From the NCBI RefSeq assembly GCF_051014685.1, contig NW_027478886.1, positions 1 to 64,000 of the forward strand: DNA of 64,000 nt, in the 5' to 3' direction. Within the stretch, counting starts at the first letter, position 1, and each line of letters opens with the position of its first letter. A program made the position numbers and the translations under genes. Below are positions 46,601 through 61,137 of the stretch, piece after piece. Source of the DNA: Ptiloglossa arizonensis (lineage: Eukaryota > Arthropoda > Insecta > Hymenoptera > Colletidae). The notes beneath the pieces are model-generated. The model ran no database searches, had not been told where the DNA came from, and saw only the letters and a list, made by a program, of their open reading frames with translations.

Positions 46601-47330
46601 TACGTTATACGTTATACGTTATACGTTATACGTTATACGTTATAGGTTACACGTTATACGTTATACGTTATACGTTATACGTTATACGTTGTACGTTATA
46701 CGTTATACGTTATACGTTATACGTTTTACGTTATACGTTATACGTTATACGTTATACGTTATACGTTATGCGTTATACGTTACACGTTATACGTTATTCG
46801 TTATACGTTATACATTACACGTTATACGTTATACGTTATACTTTATACGTTATACATTATACGTTATACGTTATACGTTATACGTTATAGGTTACACGTT
46901 ATACGTTATACGTTATACGTTATACGTTATACGTTGTACGTTATACGTTATACGTTATACGTTAGACGTTTTACGTTATACGTTATACGTTATACGTTAT
47001 ACGTTATACGTCACACGTTATACGTTACACGTTACACGTTATTCGTTACACGTTATACGTTATACGGTATACGTTATACGTTATACGTTATACGTTATAC
47101 TTTATACGTTATACGTTATACGTTACACGTTATACGTTGTACGTCACACGTAATACGTTATACGTTACACGTTATACGTTATACGTTATACGTTATACGT
47201 TATACGTTATACGTTATACGTTATACGCTATACGTTATACGTTATACGTTATACGTTATACTTTATACGTTATACGTTATACGTTATACGTTATACGTTA
47301 CACGCTATACGTTATACGTTATACGTTATA
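40688..47330 (+). repeat. ~3.4-kb tandem duplication domain
   Basis: The order of markers at about 40.5-43.2 kb is repeated at about 43.7-46.4 kb. TCACACG TAATACG at 40,893 pairs with 44,128 (3,235), TTAGACG TTACACG at 41,601 with 45,004 (3,403), TTATGCG at 41,713 with 45,116 (3,403) and TTATGCG at 42,519 with 45,928 (3,409, exactly 487 units). The odd base in the first three offsets is explained by a single inserted T near 41,859. Offsets vary by whole units, so unit gain and loss followed the duplication. A third, partial relative runs to about 47.5 kb. Confidence 0.75.
45740..46730 (+). repeat. ~490-bp tandem duplication
   Basis: TTAGACG at 45,747 and 46,237, the three-copy 21-bp tract at 45,808 and 46,298, and TTATGCG at 45,928 and 46,418 are each 490 bp (70 units) apart. 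Further right, TTATAGG at 46,148 and 46,645 and TTGTACG at 46,194 and 46,691 are 497 bp apart, so one heptamer was gained or lost in one copy. Confidence 0.85.
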
Positions 47331-49540
47331 CGTTATACGTTATACGTTATACGTTATACGTTATACGTTATACGTTATACGTTATACGTTATACGTTATA
47401 CGTTATACGTTATACGTTATACGTTATACGTTATACGTTATACGTTATACGTTATACGTTATACGTTATACGTTATACGTTATACTTTATACGTTATACG
47501 TTATACGTCACACGTTATACGTTATACGTCACACGTAATACGTTATACGTTACACGTTATACGTTATACGTTATACGTTATACGTTATACGTCACACGTT
47601 ATACGTTATACGTTACACGTTATACGTTATACGTTATACGTTATACGTTATACGTTATACGTTATACGTTACACGTTATACGTTATACGTTATACGTTAT
47701 ACGTCCATCATTACACGTTATACGTTATACTTTATACGTTATACGTCATAGGTTACACGATACACGTTATACGTTATACGTTATACGTTATACGTTATAC
47801 GTTATACGTTATACGTTATACGTAATATGTAATACGTTATAAGTTTTACATTATTCGTTATACGTTCTTCGTTACACGTTGTACGTCATACGTTATGCGT
47901 TATACGTTCTACGTTGTACGTTATACGTTATACGTTATACGTCACACGTAATACGTTATACGTTACACGTTATACGTTATACGTTATACGTTATACGTTA
48001 TACGTCACACGTTATACGTTATACGTTACACGTTATACGTTATACGTTATACGTTATACGTTATACGTTATACGTTATACGTTATACGTTATACGTTATA
48101 CGTTATACGTTATACGTTATACGTTATACGTTATACGTTATACGTTATACGTCCATCATTACACGTTATACGTTATACTTTATACGTTATACGTCATAGG
48201 TTACACGATACACGTTATACGTTATACGTTATACGTTATACGTTATACGTTATACGTTATACGTTATTCGTAATATGTAATACGTTATAAGTTTTACATT
48301 ATACGTTATACGTTATACGTTATACGTTATACGTTATACGTTATACGCTATACGTTATACGTTATACGTCACACGTCATACGTTACACGTCATAGCTTAC
48401 ACGATACACGTTATACGTTATACGTTATACGTCATAGCTTACACGATACACGTTATACGTTATACGCTATACGTCATAGCTTACACGATACACGTTATAC
48501 GTTATACGTTATACGTTACACGTTATACGTTATACGTTACACATTATACGTTATACGTTACACGTTATACGTTATACGTTATACGTTATACGTTATACGT
48601 TTTACGTTATACGTTCTTCGTTACACGTTATACGCTATACGTTATACGTTATACGTTATACGTTATACGTTATACGTTATACGTTATACGTTATACGTTA
48701 TACGTTATACGTTATACGTTATACGTTATACGTTATACGTTATACGTTATACGTTATACGTTATACGTTATACGTTACACGTTATACGTTATACGTTATA
48801 TGTTATACGTTATACGTTATACGTTATACGTTATACGTTATACGTTATAGGTTACACGTTATACGTTATACGTTATACGTTATACGTTATACGTTGTACG
48901 TTATACGTTATACGTTATACGCTATACGTTTTACGTTATACGTTATACGTTATACGTTATACGTTATACGTTATGCGTTATACGTTACACGTTATACGTT
49001 ATTCGTTATACGTTATACATTACACGTTATACGTTATACGTTATACGTTAAACGTTATACGTTATACGTTTTACGTTATACGTTATACGTTATACGTTAT
49101 ACGTTATACGTTATACGTTATACGTTATACGTTACACGTTATACGTTATACGTTATACGTTATACGTTATACGTTATACGTTATACGTTATTGGTTATAG
49201 GTTACACGTTATACGTTATACGTTATACGTTATACGTTATACGTTGTACGTTATACGTTATACGTTATACGTTATACGTTTTACGTTATACGTTATACGT
49301 TATACGTTATACGTTATACGTCACACGTTATACGTTACACGTTACACGTTATTCGTTACACGTTATACGTTATACGGTATACGTTATACGTTATACGTTA
49401 TACGTTATACTTTATACGTTATACGTTATACGTTACACGTTATACGTTGTACGTCACACGTAATACGTTATACGTTACACGTTATACGTTATACGTTATA
49501 CGTTATACGTTATACGTTATACGTTATACGTTATACGTTA
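47331..49540 (+). repeat. Transition domain with AT-rich cassettes
   Basis: Heptamer array where the AT-rich cassette reappears after about 31 kb. It contains TCCATCA units (47,705 and 48,153), the cassette at 47,822 and a cassette head near 48,270 that breaks off after TTTTACA into consensus units. Three TCATAGC / TTACACG / GATACACG series follow at about 48,390-48,490, then TTATATG near 48,800 and TTATTGG TTATAGG near 49,190. No 21-bp TCCTTCG tract is present. No gene-like sequence is seen. Confidence 0.7.
47822..47921 (+). repeat. AT-rich 100-bp cassette
   Basis: Same element as at 14,591 but with G before TTATAAG (ATACGTTATAAG), like all right-hand copies. It is preceded by TCATAGG / TTACACG / GATACACG and followed by TTCTACG TTGTACG. 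It lies 4,312 bp (616 units) before the copy at 52,134. Confidence 0.85.
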
Positions 49541-52500
49541 TACGTTATACGTTATACGTTATACGTTATACGTTATACGTTATACTTTATACGTTATACG
49601 TTATACGTTATACGTTATACGTTATACGTTATACGTTATACGTTATACGTTATACGTTATACGTTATACGTTATACGTTATACGTTATACGTTATACGTT
49701 ATACGTCCTTTGTTACACGTTATACGTTATACTTTATACGTTATACGTCATAGGTTACACGATACCCGTTATACGTTATAGGTTATACGTTATACGTTAT
49801 ACGTTATACGTTATACGTTATACGTTATACGTTATACGTTATACGTTATACGTTATACGTTACACGTTATACGTTATACGTTATACGTTATACGTTATAC
49901 GTTATACGTTATACGTTATTGGTTATAGGTTACACGTTATACGTTATACGTTATACGTTATACGTTATACGTTGTACGTTATACGTTATACGTTATACGT
50001 TATACGTTTTACGTTATACGTTATACGTTATACGTTATACGTTATACGTCACACGTTATACGTTACACGTTACACGTTATTCGTTACACGTTATACGTTA
50101 TACTTTATACGTTATACGTTATACGTTATACGTTATACGTTATACGTTATACGTTATACGTTATACGTTATACGTTATACGTTATACGTTATACGTTATA
50201 CGTCCTTTGTTACACGTTATACGTTATACTTTATACGTTATACGTCATAGGTTACACGATACACGTTATACGTTATAGGTTATACGTTATACGTTATACG
50301 TTATACGTTATACGTTATACGTTATACGTTATACGTTATACGTTATACGTTATACGTTATACGTTATACGTTATACGTTATACGTCCTTCGTTACACGTT
50401 ATACGTCCTTCGTTACACGTTATACGTCCTTCGTTACACGTTATACGTAATACGTTATACGTTATACGTTATACGTTACACGTTATACGTTATACTTTAT
50501 ACGTTATACGTCATAGGCTACACGATACACGTTATACGTTATACGTTATACGTTATACGTTATACGTTCTACGTTATACGTTATACGTTATACGTTATAC
50601 GTTATACGTTATACGTTATAGGTTACACGTTATACGTTATACGTTATACGTTATACGTTATACGTTATACGTTATACGTTATACGTTATACGCTATACGT
50701 TATACGTTATACGTTATACGTTATACGTTATACTTTATACGTTATACGTTATACGTTATACGTTATACGTTACACGCTATACGTTATACGTTATACGTTA
50801 TACGTTATACGTTATACGTTATACGTTATACGTTATACGTTATACGTTATACGTTATACGTCCTTCGTTACACGTTATACGTCCTTCGTTACACGTTATA
50901 CGTCCTTCGTTACACGTTATACGTAATACGTTATACGTTATACGTTATACGTTATACGTTATACGTTATACGTTATGCGTTATACGTTACACGTTATACG
51001 TTATTCGTTATACGTTATACGTTACACGTTATACGTTATACGTTATACGTTATACGTTAAACGTTATACGTTATACGTTTTACGTTATACGTTTTACGTT
51101 ATACGTTATACGTTATACGTTATACCTTATACGTTACACGTTATACGTTATACGTTATACGTTATACGTTATGCGTTATACGTTACACGTTATACGTTAT
51201 TCGTTATACGTTATACGTTACACGTTATACGTTATACGTTATACGTTAAACGTTATACGTTATACGTTTTACGTATTACGTTTTACGTTATACGTTATAC
51301 GTTATACGTTATACGTTATACGTTACACGTTATACGTTATACGTTATACGTTATACGTTATACGTTATACGTTATACGTTATACGTTATAGGTTACACGT
51401 TATACGTTATACGTTATACGTTATACGTTATACGTTGTACGTTATACGTTATACGTTATACGTTATACGTTATACGTTATACGTTATAGGTTACACGTTA
51501 TACGTTATACGTTATACGTTATACGTTATACGTTGTACGTTATACGTAATACTTTATACGTTATACGTTTTACGTTATACGTTATACGTTATACGTTATA
51601 CGTTATACGTCACACGTTATACGTTACACGTTACACGTTATTCGTTACACGTTATACGTTATACGGTATACGTTATACGTTATACGTTATACGTTATACT
51701 TTATACGTTATACGTTATACGATACACGTTATACGTTGTACGTCACACGTAATACGTTATACGTTACACGTTATACGTTATACGTTATACGTTATACGTT
51801 ATACGTCACACGTTATACGTTATACGTTACACGTTATACGTTATACGTTATACGTTATACGTTATACGTTACACGTTATACGTTATACGTTATACGTTAT
51901 ACGTTATACGTTTTACGTTATACGTTCTTCGTTACACGTTATACGCTATACGTTATACGTTATACGTTATACGTTATACGTTATACGTTATACGTTATAC
52001 GTTATACGTTATACGTCCATCATTACACGTTATACGTTATACTTTATACGTTATACGTCATAGGTTACACGATACACGTTATACGTTATACGTTATACGT
52101 TATACGTTATACGTTATACGTTATACGTTATACGTAATATGTAATACGTTATAAGTTTTACATTATTCGTTATACGTTCTTCGTTACACGTTGTACGTCA
52201 TACGTTATGCGTTATACGTTCTACGTTGTACGTTATACGTTATACGTTCTACGTTATACGTTATACGTAATACGATATACGTTATACGTTATACGTTATA
52301 CGTTATACGTTATACGTTATACGTTATACGTTATACGTTATACGTTACACGTTATACGTTACACGTTATACGTTATACGTTATACGTTATACGTTATACG
52401 TTATACGTTATACGTTATACGTTATACGTTTTACGTTATACGTTCTTCGTTACACGTTATACGTTATACGTTATACGTTATACGTTATACGTTATACGTT

Positions 52501-52872
52501 ATACGTTATACGTTATACGTTATACGTTATACGTTATACGTTATACGTTATACGTTATACGTTATTCGTTATACGTTATACGTTATACGTTACACGTTAT
52601 ACGTTACACGTTATACGTTATACGTTATACGTTATACGTTATACGTTATACGTTATACGTTATACGTTATACGTCACACGTCATACGTTACACGTCATAG
52701 CTTACACGATACACGTTATACGTTATACGTTATACGTCATAGCTTACACGATACACGTTATACGTTATACGCTATACGTCATAGCTTACACGATACACGT
52801 TATACGTTATACGTTATACGTTACACGTTATACGTTATACGTTACACATTATACGTTATACGTTACACGTTA
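49541..52872 (+). repeat. 3,332-bp HOR, first of three tandem relatives
   Basis: Marks recur exactly 3,332 bp (476 units) downstream: GACTT break at 49,585 and 52,917, TCCTTTG at 49,707 and 53,039, TTATTGG at 49,919 and 53,251, TTATGCG at 51,171 and 54,503, the AT-rich cassette at 52,134 and 55,466, and TCATAGC at 52,696 and 56,028. The left breakpoint lies between about 49,536 and 49,585. The block includes an unusual TATTACG unit between two TTTTACG units near 51,275. Confidence 0.88.
52134..52233 (+). repeat. AT-rich 100-bp cassette
   Basis: Cassette copy in the first 3.3-kb block, preceded by TCCATCA and TCATAGG series and followed by TTCTACG, TAATACG and GATATACG. Confidence 0.85.
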
Positions 52873-55800
52873 TACGTTATACGTTATACGTTATACGTTA
52901 TACGTTATACGTTATACTTTATACGTTATACGTTATACGTTATACGTTATACGTTATACGTTATACGTTATACGTTATACGTTATACGTTATACGTTATA
53001 CGTTATACGTTATACGTTATACGTTATACGTTATACGTCCTTTGTTACACGTTATACGTTATACTTTATACGTTATACGTCATAGGTTACACGATACCCG
53101 TTATACGTTATAGGTTATACGTTATACGTTATACGTTATACGTTATACGTTATACGTTATACGTTATACGTTATACGTTATACGTTATACGTTACACGTT
53201 ATACGTTATACGTTATACGTTATACGTTATACGTTATACGTTATACGTTATTGGTTATAGGTTACACGTTATACGTTATACGTTATACGTTATACGTTAT
53301 ACGTTGTACGTTATACGTTATACGTTATACGTTATACGTTTTACGTTATACGTTATACGTTATACGTTATACGTTATACGTCACACGTTATACGTTACAC
53401 GTTACACGTTATTCGTTACACGTTATACGTTATACTTTATACGTTATACGTTATACGTTATACGTTATACGTTATACGTTATACGTTATACGTTATACGT
53501 TATACGTTATACGTTATACGTTATACGTTATACGTCCTTTGTTACACGTTATACGTTATACTTTATACGTTATACGTCATAGGTTACACGATACACGTTA
53601 TACGTTATAGGTTATACGTTATACGTTATACGTTATACGTTATACGTTATACGTTATACGTTATACGTTATACGTTATACGTTATACGTTATACGTTATA
53701 CGTTATACGTTATACGTCCTTCGTTACACGTTATACGTCCTTCGTTACACGTTATACGTCCTTCGTTACACGTTATACGTAATACGTTATACGTTATACG
53801 TTATACGTTACACGTTATACGTTATACTTTATACGTTATACGTCATAGGCTACACGATACACGTTATACGTTATACGTTATACGTTATACGTTATACGTT
53901 CTACGTTATACGTTATACGTTATACGTTATACGTTATACGTTATACGTTATAGGTTACACGTTATACGTTATACGTTATACGTTATACGTTATACGTTAT
54001 ACGTTATACGTTATACGTTATACGCTATACGTTATACGTTATACGTTATACGTTATACGTTATACTTTATACGTTATACGTTATACGTTATACGTTATAC
54101 GTTACACGCTATACGTTATACGTTATACGTTATACGTTATACGTTATACGTTATACGTTATACGTTATACGTTATACGTTATACGTTATACGTCCTTCGT
54201 TACACGTTATACGTCCTTCGTTACACGTTATACGTCCTTCGTTACACGTTATACGTAATACGTTATACGTTATACGTTATACGTTATACGTTATACGTTA
54301 TACGTTATGCGTTATACGTTACACGTTATACGTTATTCGTTATACGTTATACGTTACACGTTATACGTTATACGTTATACGTTATACGTTAAACGTTATA
54401 CGTTATACGTTTTACGTTATACGTTTTACGTTATACGTTATACGTTATACGTTATACCTTATACGTTACACGTTATACGTTATACGTTATACGTTATACG
54501 TTATGCGTTATACGTTACACGTTATACGTTATTCGTTATACGTTATACGTTACACGTTATACGTTATACGTTATACGTTAAACGTTATACGTTATACGTT
54601 TTACGTATTACGTTTTACGTTATACGTTATACGTTATACGTTATACGTTATACGTTACACGTTATACGTTATACGTTATACGTTATACGTTATACGTTAT
54701 ACGTTATACGTTATACGTTATAGGTTACACGTTATACGTTATACGTTATACGTTATACGTTATACGTTGTACGTTATACGTTATACGTTATACGTTATAC
54801 GTTATACGTTATACGTTATAGGTTACACGTTATACGTTATACGTTATACGTTATACGTTATACGTTGTACGTTATACGTAATACTTTATACGTTATACGT
54901 TTTACGTTATACGTTATACGTTATACGTTATACGTTATACGTCACACGTTATACGTTACACGTTACACGTTATTCGTTACACGTTATACGTTATACGGTA
55001 TACGTTATACGTTATACGTTATACGTTATACTTTATACGTTATACGTTATACGATACACGTTATACGTTGTACGTCACACGTAATACGTTATACGTTACA
55101 CGTTATACGTTATACGTTATACGTTATACGTTATACGTCACACGTTATACGTTATACGTTACACGTTATACGTTATACGTTATACGTTATACGTTATACG
55201 TTACACGTTATACGTTATACGTTATACGTTATACGTTATACGTTTTACGTTATACGTTCTTCGTTACACGTTATACGCTATACGTTATACGTTATACGTT
55301 ATACGTTATACGTTATACGTTATACGTTATACGTTATACGTTATACGTCCATCATTACACGTTATACGTTATACTTTATACGTTATACGTCATAGGTTAC
55401 ACGATACACGTTATACGTTATACGTTATACGTTATACGTTATACGTTATACGTTATACGTTATACGTAATATGTAATACGTTATAAGTTTTACATTATTC
55501 GTTATACGTTCTTCGTTACACGTTGTACGTCATACGTTATGCGTTATACGTTCTACGTTGTACGTTATACGTTATACGTTCTACGTTATACGTTATACGT
55601 AATACGATATACGTTATACGTTATACGTTATACGTTATACGTTATACGTTATACGTTATACGTTATACGTTATACGTTACACGTTATACGTTACACGTTA
55701 TACGTTATACGTTATACGTTATACGTTATACGTTATACGTTATACGTTATACGTTATACGTTTTACGTTATACGTTCTTCGTTACACGTTATACGTTATA

Positions 55801-56204
55801 CGTTATACGTTATACGTTATACGTTATACGTTATACGTTATACGTTATACGTTATACGTTATACGTTATACGTTATACGTTATACGTTATACGTTATTCG
55901 TTATACGTTATACGTTATACGTTACACGTTATACGTTACACGTTATACGTTATACGTTATACGTTATACGTTATACGTTATACGTTATACGTTATACGTT
56001 ATACGTCACACGTCATACGTTACACGTCATAGCTTACACGATACACGTTATACGTTATACGTTATACGTCATAGCTTACACGATACACGTTATACGTTAT
56101 ACGCTATACGTCATAGCTTACACGATACACGTTATACGTTATACGTTATACGTTACACGTTATACGTTATACGTTACACATTATACGTTATACGTTACAC
56201 GTTA
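52873..56204 (+). repeat. 3,332-bp HOR, second of three
   Basis: Near-exact repeat of 49,541-52,872, matching in every marker I compared, including rare ones such as TTATTGG, CCCG after GATA (about 53,097) and TATTACG near 54,606. The match ends between about 56,200 and 56,235, where the first block continues to a GACTT break but this one enters TTTTACG. Confidence 0.88.
55466..55565 (+). repeat. AT-rich 100-bp cassette
   Basis: Cassette copy in the second 3.3-kb block, exactly 3,332 bp from the one at 52,134 and identical in the units I compared. Confidence 0.85.
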
Positions 56205-58700
56205 TACGTTATACGTTATACGTTATACGTTATACGTTTTACGTTATACGTTCTTCGTTACACGTTATACGCTATACGTTATACGTTATACGTTATACGT
56301 TATACGTTATACGTTATACGTTATACGTTATACGTTATACGTTATACGTTATACGTTATACGTTATACGTTATACGTTATACGTTATACGTTATACGTTA
56401 CACGTTATACGTTATACGTTATACGTTATACGTTATACGTTATACGTCATAGGCTACACGATACACGTTATACGTTATACGTTATACGTTATACGTTATA
56501 CGTTTTACGTTATACGTTATACGTTATACGTTATACGTTATACGTTATACGTTATAGGTTACACGTTATACGTTATACGTTATACGTTATACGTTATACG
56601 TTATACGTTATACGTTATACGTTATACGTTATACGCTATACGTTATACGTTATACGTTATACGTTATACGTTATACTTTATACGTTATACGTTATACGTT
56701 ATACGTTATACGTTACACGCTATACGTTATACGTTATACGTTATACGTTATACGTTATACGTTATACGTTATACGTTATACGTTATACGTTATACGTTAT
56801 ACGTTATACGTTTTACGTTATACGTTATACGTTATACGTTATACGTTATACGTCACACGTTATACGTTACACGTTACACGTTATTCGTTACACGTTATAC
56901 GTTATACGGTATACGTTATACGTTATACGTTATACGTTATACTTTATACGTTATACGTTATACGTTACACGTTATACGTTGTACGTCACACGTAATACGT
57001 TATACGTTACACGTTATACGTTATACGTTATACGTTATACGTTATACGTTATACGTTATACGTTATACGTTATACGTTATACGTTATACGTTATACGTTA
57101 TACGTTATACGTTATACTTTATACGTTATACGTTATACGTTATACGTTATACGTTATACGTTATACGTTATACGTTATACGTTATACGTTATACGTTATA
57201 CGTTATACGTTATACGTTATACGTTATACGTCCTTTGTTACACGTTATACGTTATACTTTATACGTTATACGTCATAGGTTACACGATACCCGTTATACG
57301 TTATAGGTTATACGTTATACGTTATACGTTATACGTTATACGTTATACGTTATACGTTATACGTTATACGTTATACGTTATACGTTATACTTTATACGTT
57401 ATACGTTATACGTTATACGTTATACGTCATAGGCTACACGATACACGTTATACGTTATACGTTATACGTTATACGTTATACGTTTTACGTTATACGTTAT
57501 ACGTTATACGTTATACGTTATACGTTATACGTTATAGGTTACACGTTATACGTTATACGTTATACGTTATACGTTATACGTTATACGTTATACGTTATAC
57601 GTTATACGTTATACGCTATACGTTATACGTTATACGTTATACGTTATACGTTATACTTTATACGTTATACGTTATACGTTATACGTTATACGTTACACGC
57701 TATACGTTATACGTTATACGTTATACGTTATACGTTATACGTTATACGTTATACGTTATACGTTATACGTTATACGTTATACGTCCTTCGTTACACGTTA
57801 TACGTCCTTCGTTACACGTTATACGTCCTTCGTTACACGTTATACGTAATACGTTATACGTTATACGTTATACGTTATACGTTATACGTTATACGTTATG
57901 CGTTATACGTTACACGTTATACGTTATTCGTTATACGTTATACGTTACACGTTATACGTTATACGTTATACGTTATACGTTAAACGTTATACGTTATACG
58001 TTTTACGTTATACGTTTTACGTTATACGTTATACGTTATACGTTATACGTTATACGTTACACGTTATACGTTATACGTTATACGTTATACGTTATGCGTT
58101 ATACGTTACACGTTATACGTTATTCGTTATACGTTATACGTTACACGTTATACGTTATACGTTATACGTTAAACGTTATACGTTATACGTTTTACGTATT
58201 ACGTTTTACGTTATACGTTATACGTTATACGTTATACGTTATACGTTACACGTTATACGTTATACGTTATACGTTATACGTTATACGTTATACGTTATAC
58301 GTTATACGTTATAGGTTACACGTTATACGTTATACGTTATACGTTATACGTTATACGTTGTACGTTATACGTTATACGTTATACGTTATACGTTATACGT
58401 TATACGTTATAGGTTACACGTTATACGTTATACGTTATACGTTATACGTTATACGTTGTACGTTATACGTTATACTTTATACGTTATACGTTTTACGTTA
58501 TACGTTATACGTTATACGTTATACGTTATACGTCACACGTTATACGTTACACGTTACACGTTATTCGTTACACGTTATACGTTATACGGTATACGTTATA
58601 CGTTATACGTTATACGTTATACTTTATACGTTATACGTTATACGATACACGTTATACGTTGTACGTCTCACGTAATACGTTATACGTTACACGTTATACG
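56205..58700 (+). repeat. Third, rearranged relative of the 3.3-kb HOR
   Basis: The right half of the block recurs again with an offset of 3,584-3,591 bp from the second copy: TCATAGG at 53,844 and 57,428 (3,584), GCTATACG at 54,025 and 57,616 (3,591), the 21-bp tract at 54,194 and 57,785 (3,591), and TTATGCG at 54,503 and 58,094 (3,591). The left half is replaced by other array modules (56,240-57,380), some from the 40-47-kb type. A TTCTACG at 53,901 is TTTTACG here, and TCACACG has become TCTCACG near 58,667. The match ends near 58,750. Confidence 0.8.
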
Positions 58701-59007
58701 TTATACGTTATACGTTATACGTTATACGTCACACGTTATACGTTATACGTTACACGTTATACGTTATACGTTATACGTTATACGTTATACGTTATACGTT
58801 ATACGTTATACGTTATACGTTATACGTTATACGTTATACGTTATACGTTATACGTTATACGTTATACGTTATACGTTATACGTTCTTCGTTACACGTTAT
58901 ACGTTATACGTCATAGGTTACACGATACACGTTACACGATACACGTTATACGTTTTACGTTATACGTTATACGTTATACGTTATACGTTATACGTTATAC
59001 GTTATAC

Positions 59008-59107
59008 GTAATATGTAATACGTTATAAGTTTTACATTATTCGTTATACGTTCTTCGTTACACGTTGTACGTCATACGTTATGCGTTATACGTTCTGCGT
59101 TGTACGT
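59008..59107 (+). repeat. AT-rich 100-bp cassette, TTCTGCG variant
   Basis: Cassette copy in which the usual TTCTACG near its end is TTCTGCG; TTACACG TAATACG follows where the other copies have TTATACG TAATACG. It is preceded by two GATACACG units in quick succession (about 58,924-58,940). Confidence 0.82.
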
Positions 59108-59455
59108 TATACGTTATACGTTCTACGTTATACGTTACACGTAATACGATATACGTTATACGTTATACGTTATACGTTATACGTTATACGTTATACGTTA
59201 CACGTTATACGTTATACGTTATACGTTATACGTTATACGTTATACGTTATACGTTATACGTTATACGTTATACGTTATACGTTATACGTTATACGTTATA
59301 CGTTATACGTTATACGTTATACGTTATACGTTATACGTTATACGTTATACGTTATACGTTATACGTTATACGTTATACGTTTTACGTTATACGTTCTTCG
59401 TTACACGTTATACGTTATACGTTATACGTTATACGTTATACGTTATACGTTATAC

Positions 59456-59555
59456 GTAATATGTAATACGTTATAAGTTTTACATTATTCGTTATACGTT
59501 CTTCGTTACACGTTGTACGTCATACGTTATGCGTTATACGTTCTACGTTGTACGT
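59456..59555 (+). repeat. AT-rich 100-bp cassette
   Basis: Copy 448 bp downstream of the previous one, with the standard TTCTACG. Its right flank matches that of the cassette at 55,466 for several hundred bases, so it derives from the 3.3-kb HOR rather than simply from its neighbour. Confidence 0.82.
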
Positions 59556-60547
59556 TATACGTTATACGTTCTACGTTATACGTTATACGTAATACGATAT
59601 ACGTTATACGTTATACGTTATACGTTATACGTTATACGTTATACGTTATACGTTATACGTTATACGTTACACGTTATACGTTACACGTTATACGTTATAC
59701 GTTATACGTTATACGTTATACGTTATACGTTATACGTTATACGTTATACGTTTTACGTTATACGTTCTTCGTTACACGTTATACGTTATACGTTATACGT
59801 TATACGTTATACGTTATACGTTATACGTTATACGTTATACGTTATACGTTATACGTTATACGTTATACGTTATACGTTATACGTTATACGTTATACGTTA
59901 TACGTTATACGTTACACGTTATACGTTACACGTTATACGTTATACGTTATACGTTATACGTTATACGTTATACGTTATACGTTATACGTTATACGTTATA
60001 CGTTATACGTTATACGTTATGCGTTATACGTTACACGTTATACGTTATTCGTTATACGTTATACGTTACACGTTATACGTTATACGTTATACGTTAAACG
60101 TTATACGTTATACGTTTTACGTTATACGTTTTACGTTATACGTTATACGATATACGTTATACGTTATACGTTATACTTTATACGTTATACGTTATACGTC
60201 ACACGTTATACGTTATACGTCACACGTAATACGTTATACGTTACACGTTATACGTTATACGTTATACGTTATACGTTATACGTTATACGTCACACGTTAT
60301 ACGTTATACGTTACACGTTATACGTTATACGTTATACGTTATACGTTATACGTTATACGTTATACGTTATACGTTATACGTTATACGTTATACGTTATAC
60401 GTTATACGTTATACGTTATACGTTATACGTCCATCGTTACACGTTATACGTTATACTTTATACGTTATACGTCATAGGTGACACGATACACGTTATACGT
60501 TATACGTTATACGTTATACGTTATACGTTATACGTTATACGTTATAC

Positions 60548-60647
60548 GTAATATGTAATACGTTATAAGTTTTACATTATTCGTTATACGTTCTTCGTTA
60601 CACGTTGTACGTCATACGTTATGCGTTATACGTTCTACGTTGTACGT
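60548..60647 (+). repeat. AT-rich 100-bp cassette
   Basis: Cassette copy preceded by a TCCATCG unit (60,431) and a TCATAGG unit followed by TGACACG in place of TTACACG. It is followed by TTAAACG and paired TTTTACG, a junction between the cassette and the TTATGCG-module family. Confidence 0.82.
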
Positions 60648-61053
60648 TATACGTTATACGTTAAACGTTATACGTTATACGTTTTACGTTATACGTTTTA
60701 CGTTATACGTTATACGTTATACGTTATACGTTATACGTTATACGTCACACGTTATACGTTATACGTTACACGTTATACGTTATACGTTACACGTTATACG
60801 TTATACGTTATACGTTATACGTTATACGTTATACGTTATACGTTAGACGTTATACGTTATACGTTATACGTTATACGTTATGCGTTATACGTTACACGTT
60901 ATACGTTATTCGTTATACGTTATACATTACACGTTATACGTTATACGTTATACGTTATACGTTATACGTTATACGTTATACGTTATACGTTATACGTTAT
61001 AGGTTACACGTTATACGTTATACGTTATACGTTATACGTTATACGTTATACGT

Positions 61054-61137
61054 CCTTCGTTACACGTTATACGTCCTTCGTTACACGTTATACGTCCTTC
61101 GTTACACGTTATACGTCCTTCGTTACACGTTATACGT
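61054..61137 (+). repeat. 21-bp HOR tract, four copies
   Basis: TCC cytosines at 61,054, 61,075, 61,096 and 61,117. The tract is followed by TAATACG and then, unusually, by a second TAATACG one unit later, before TTATGCG TTATGCG near 61,195. Confidence 0.9.
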
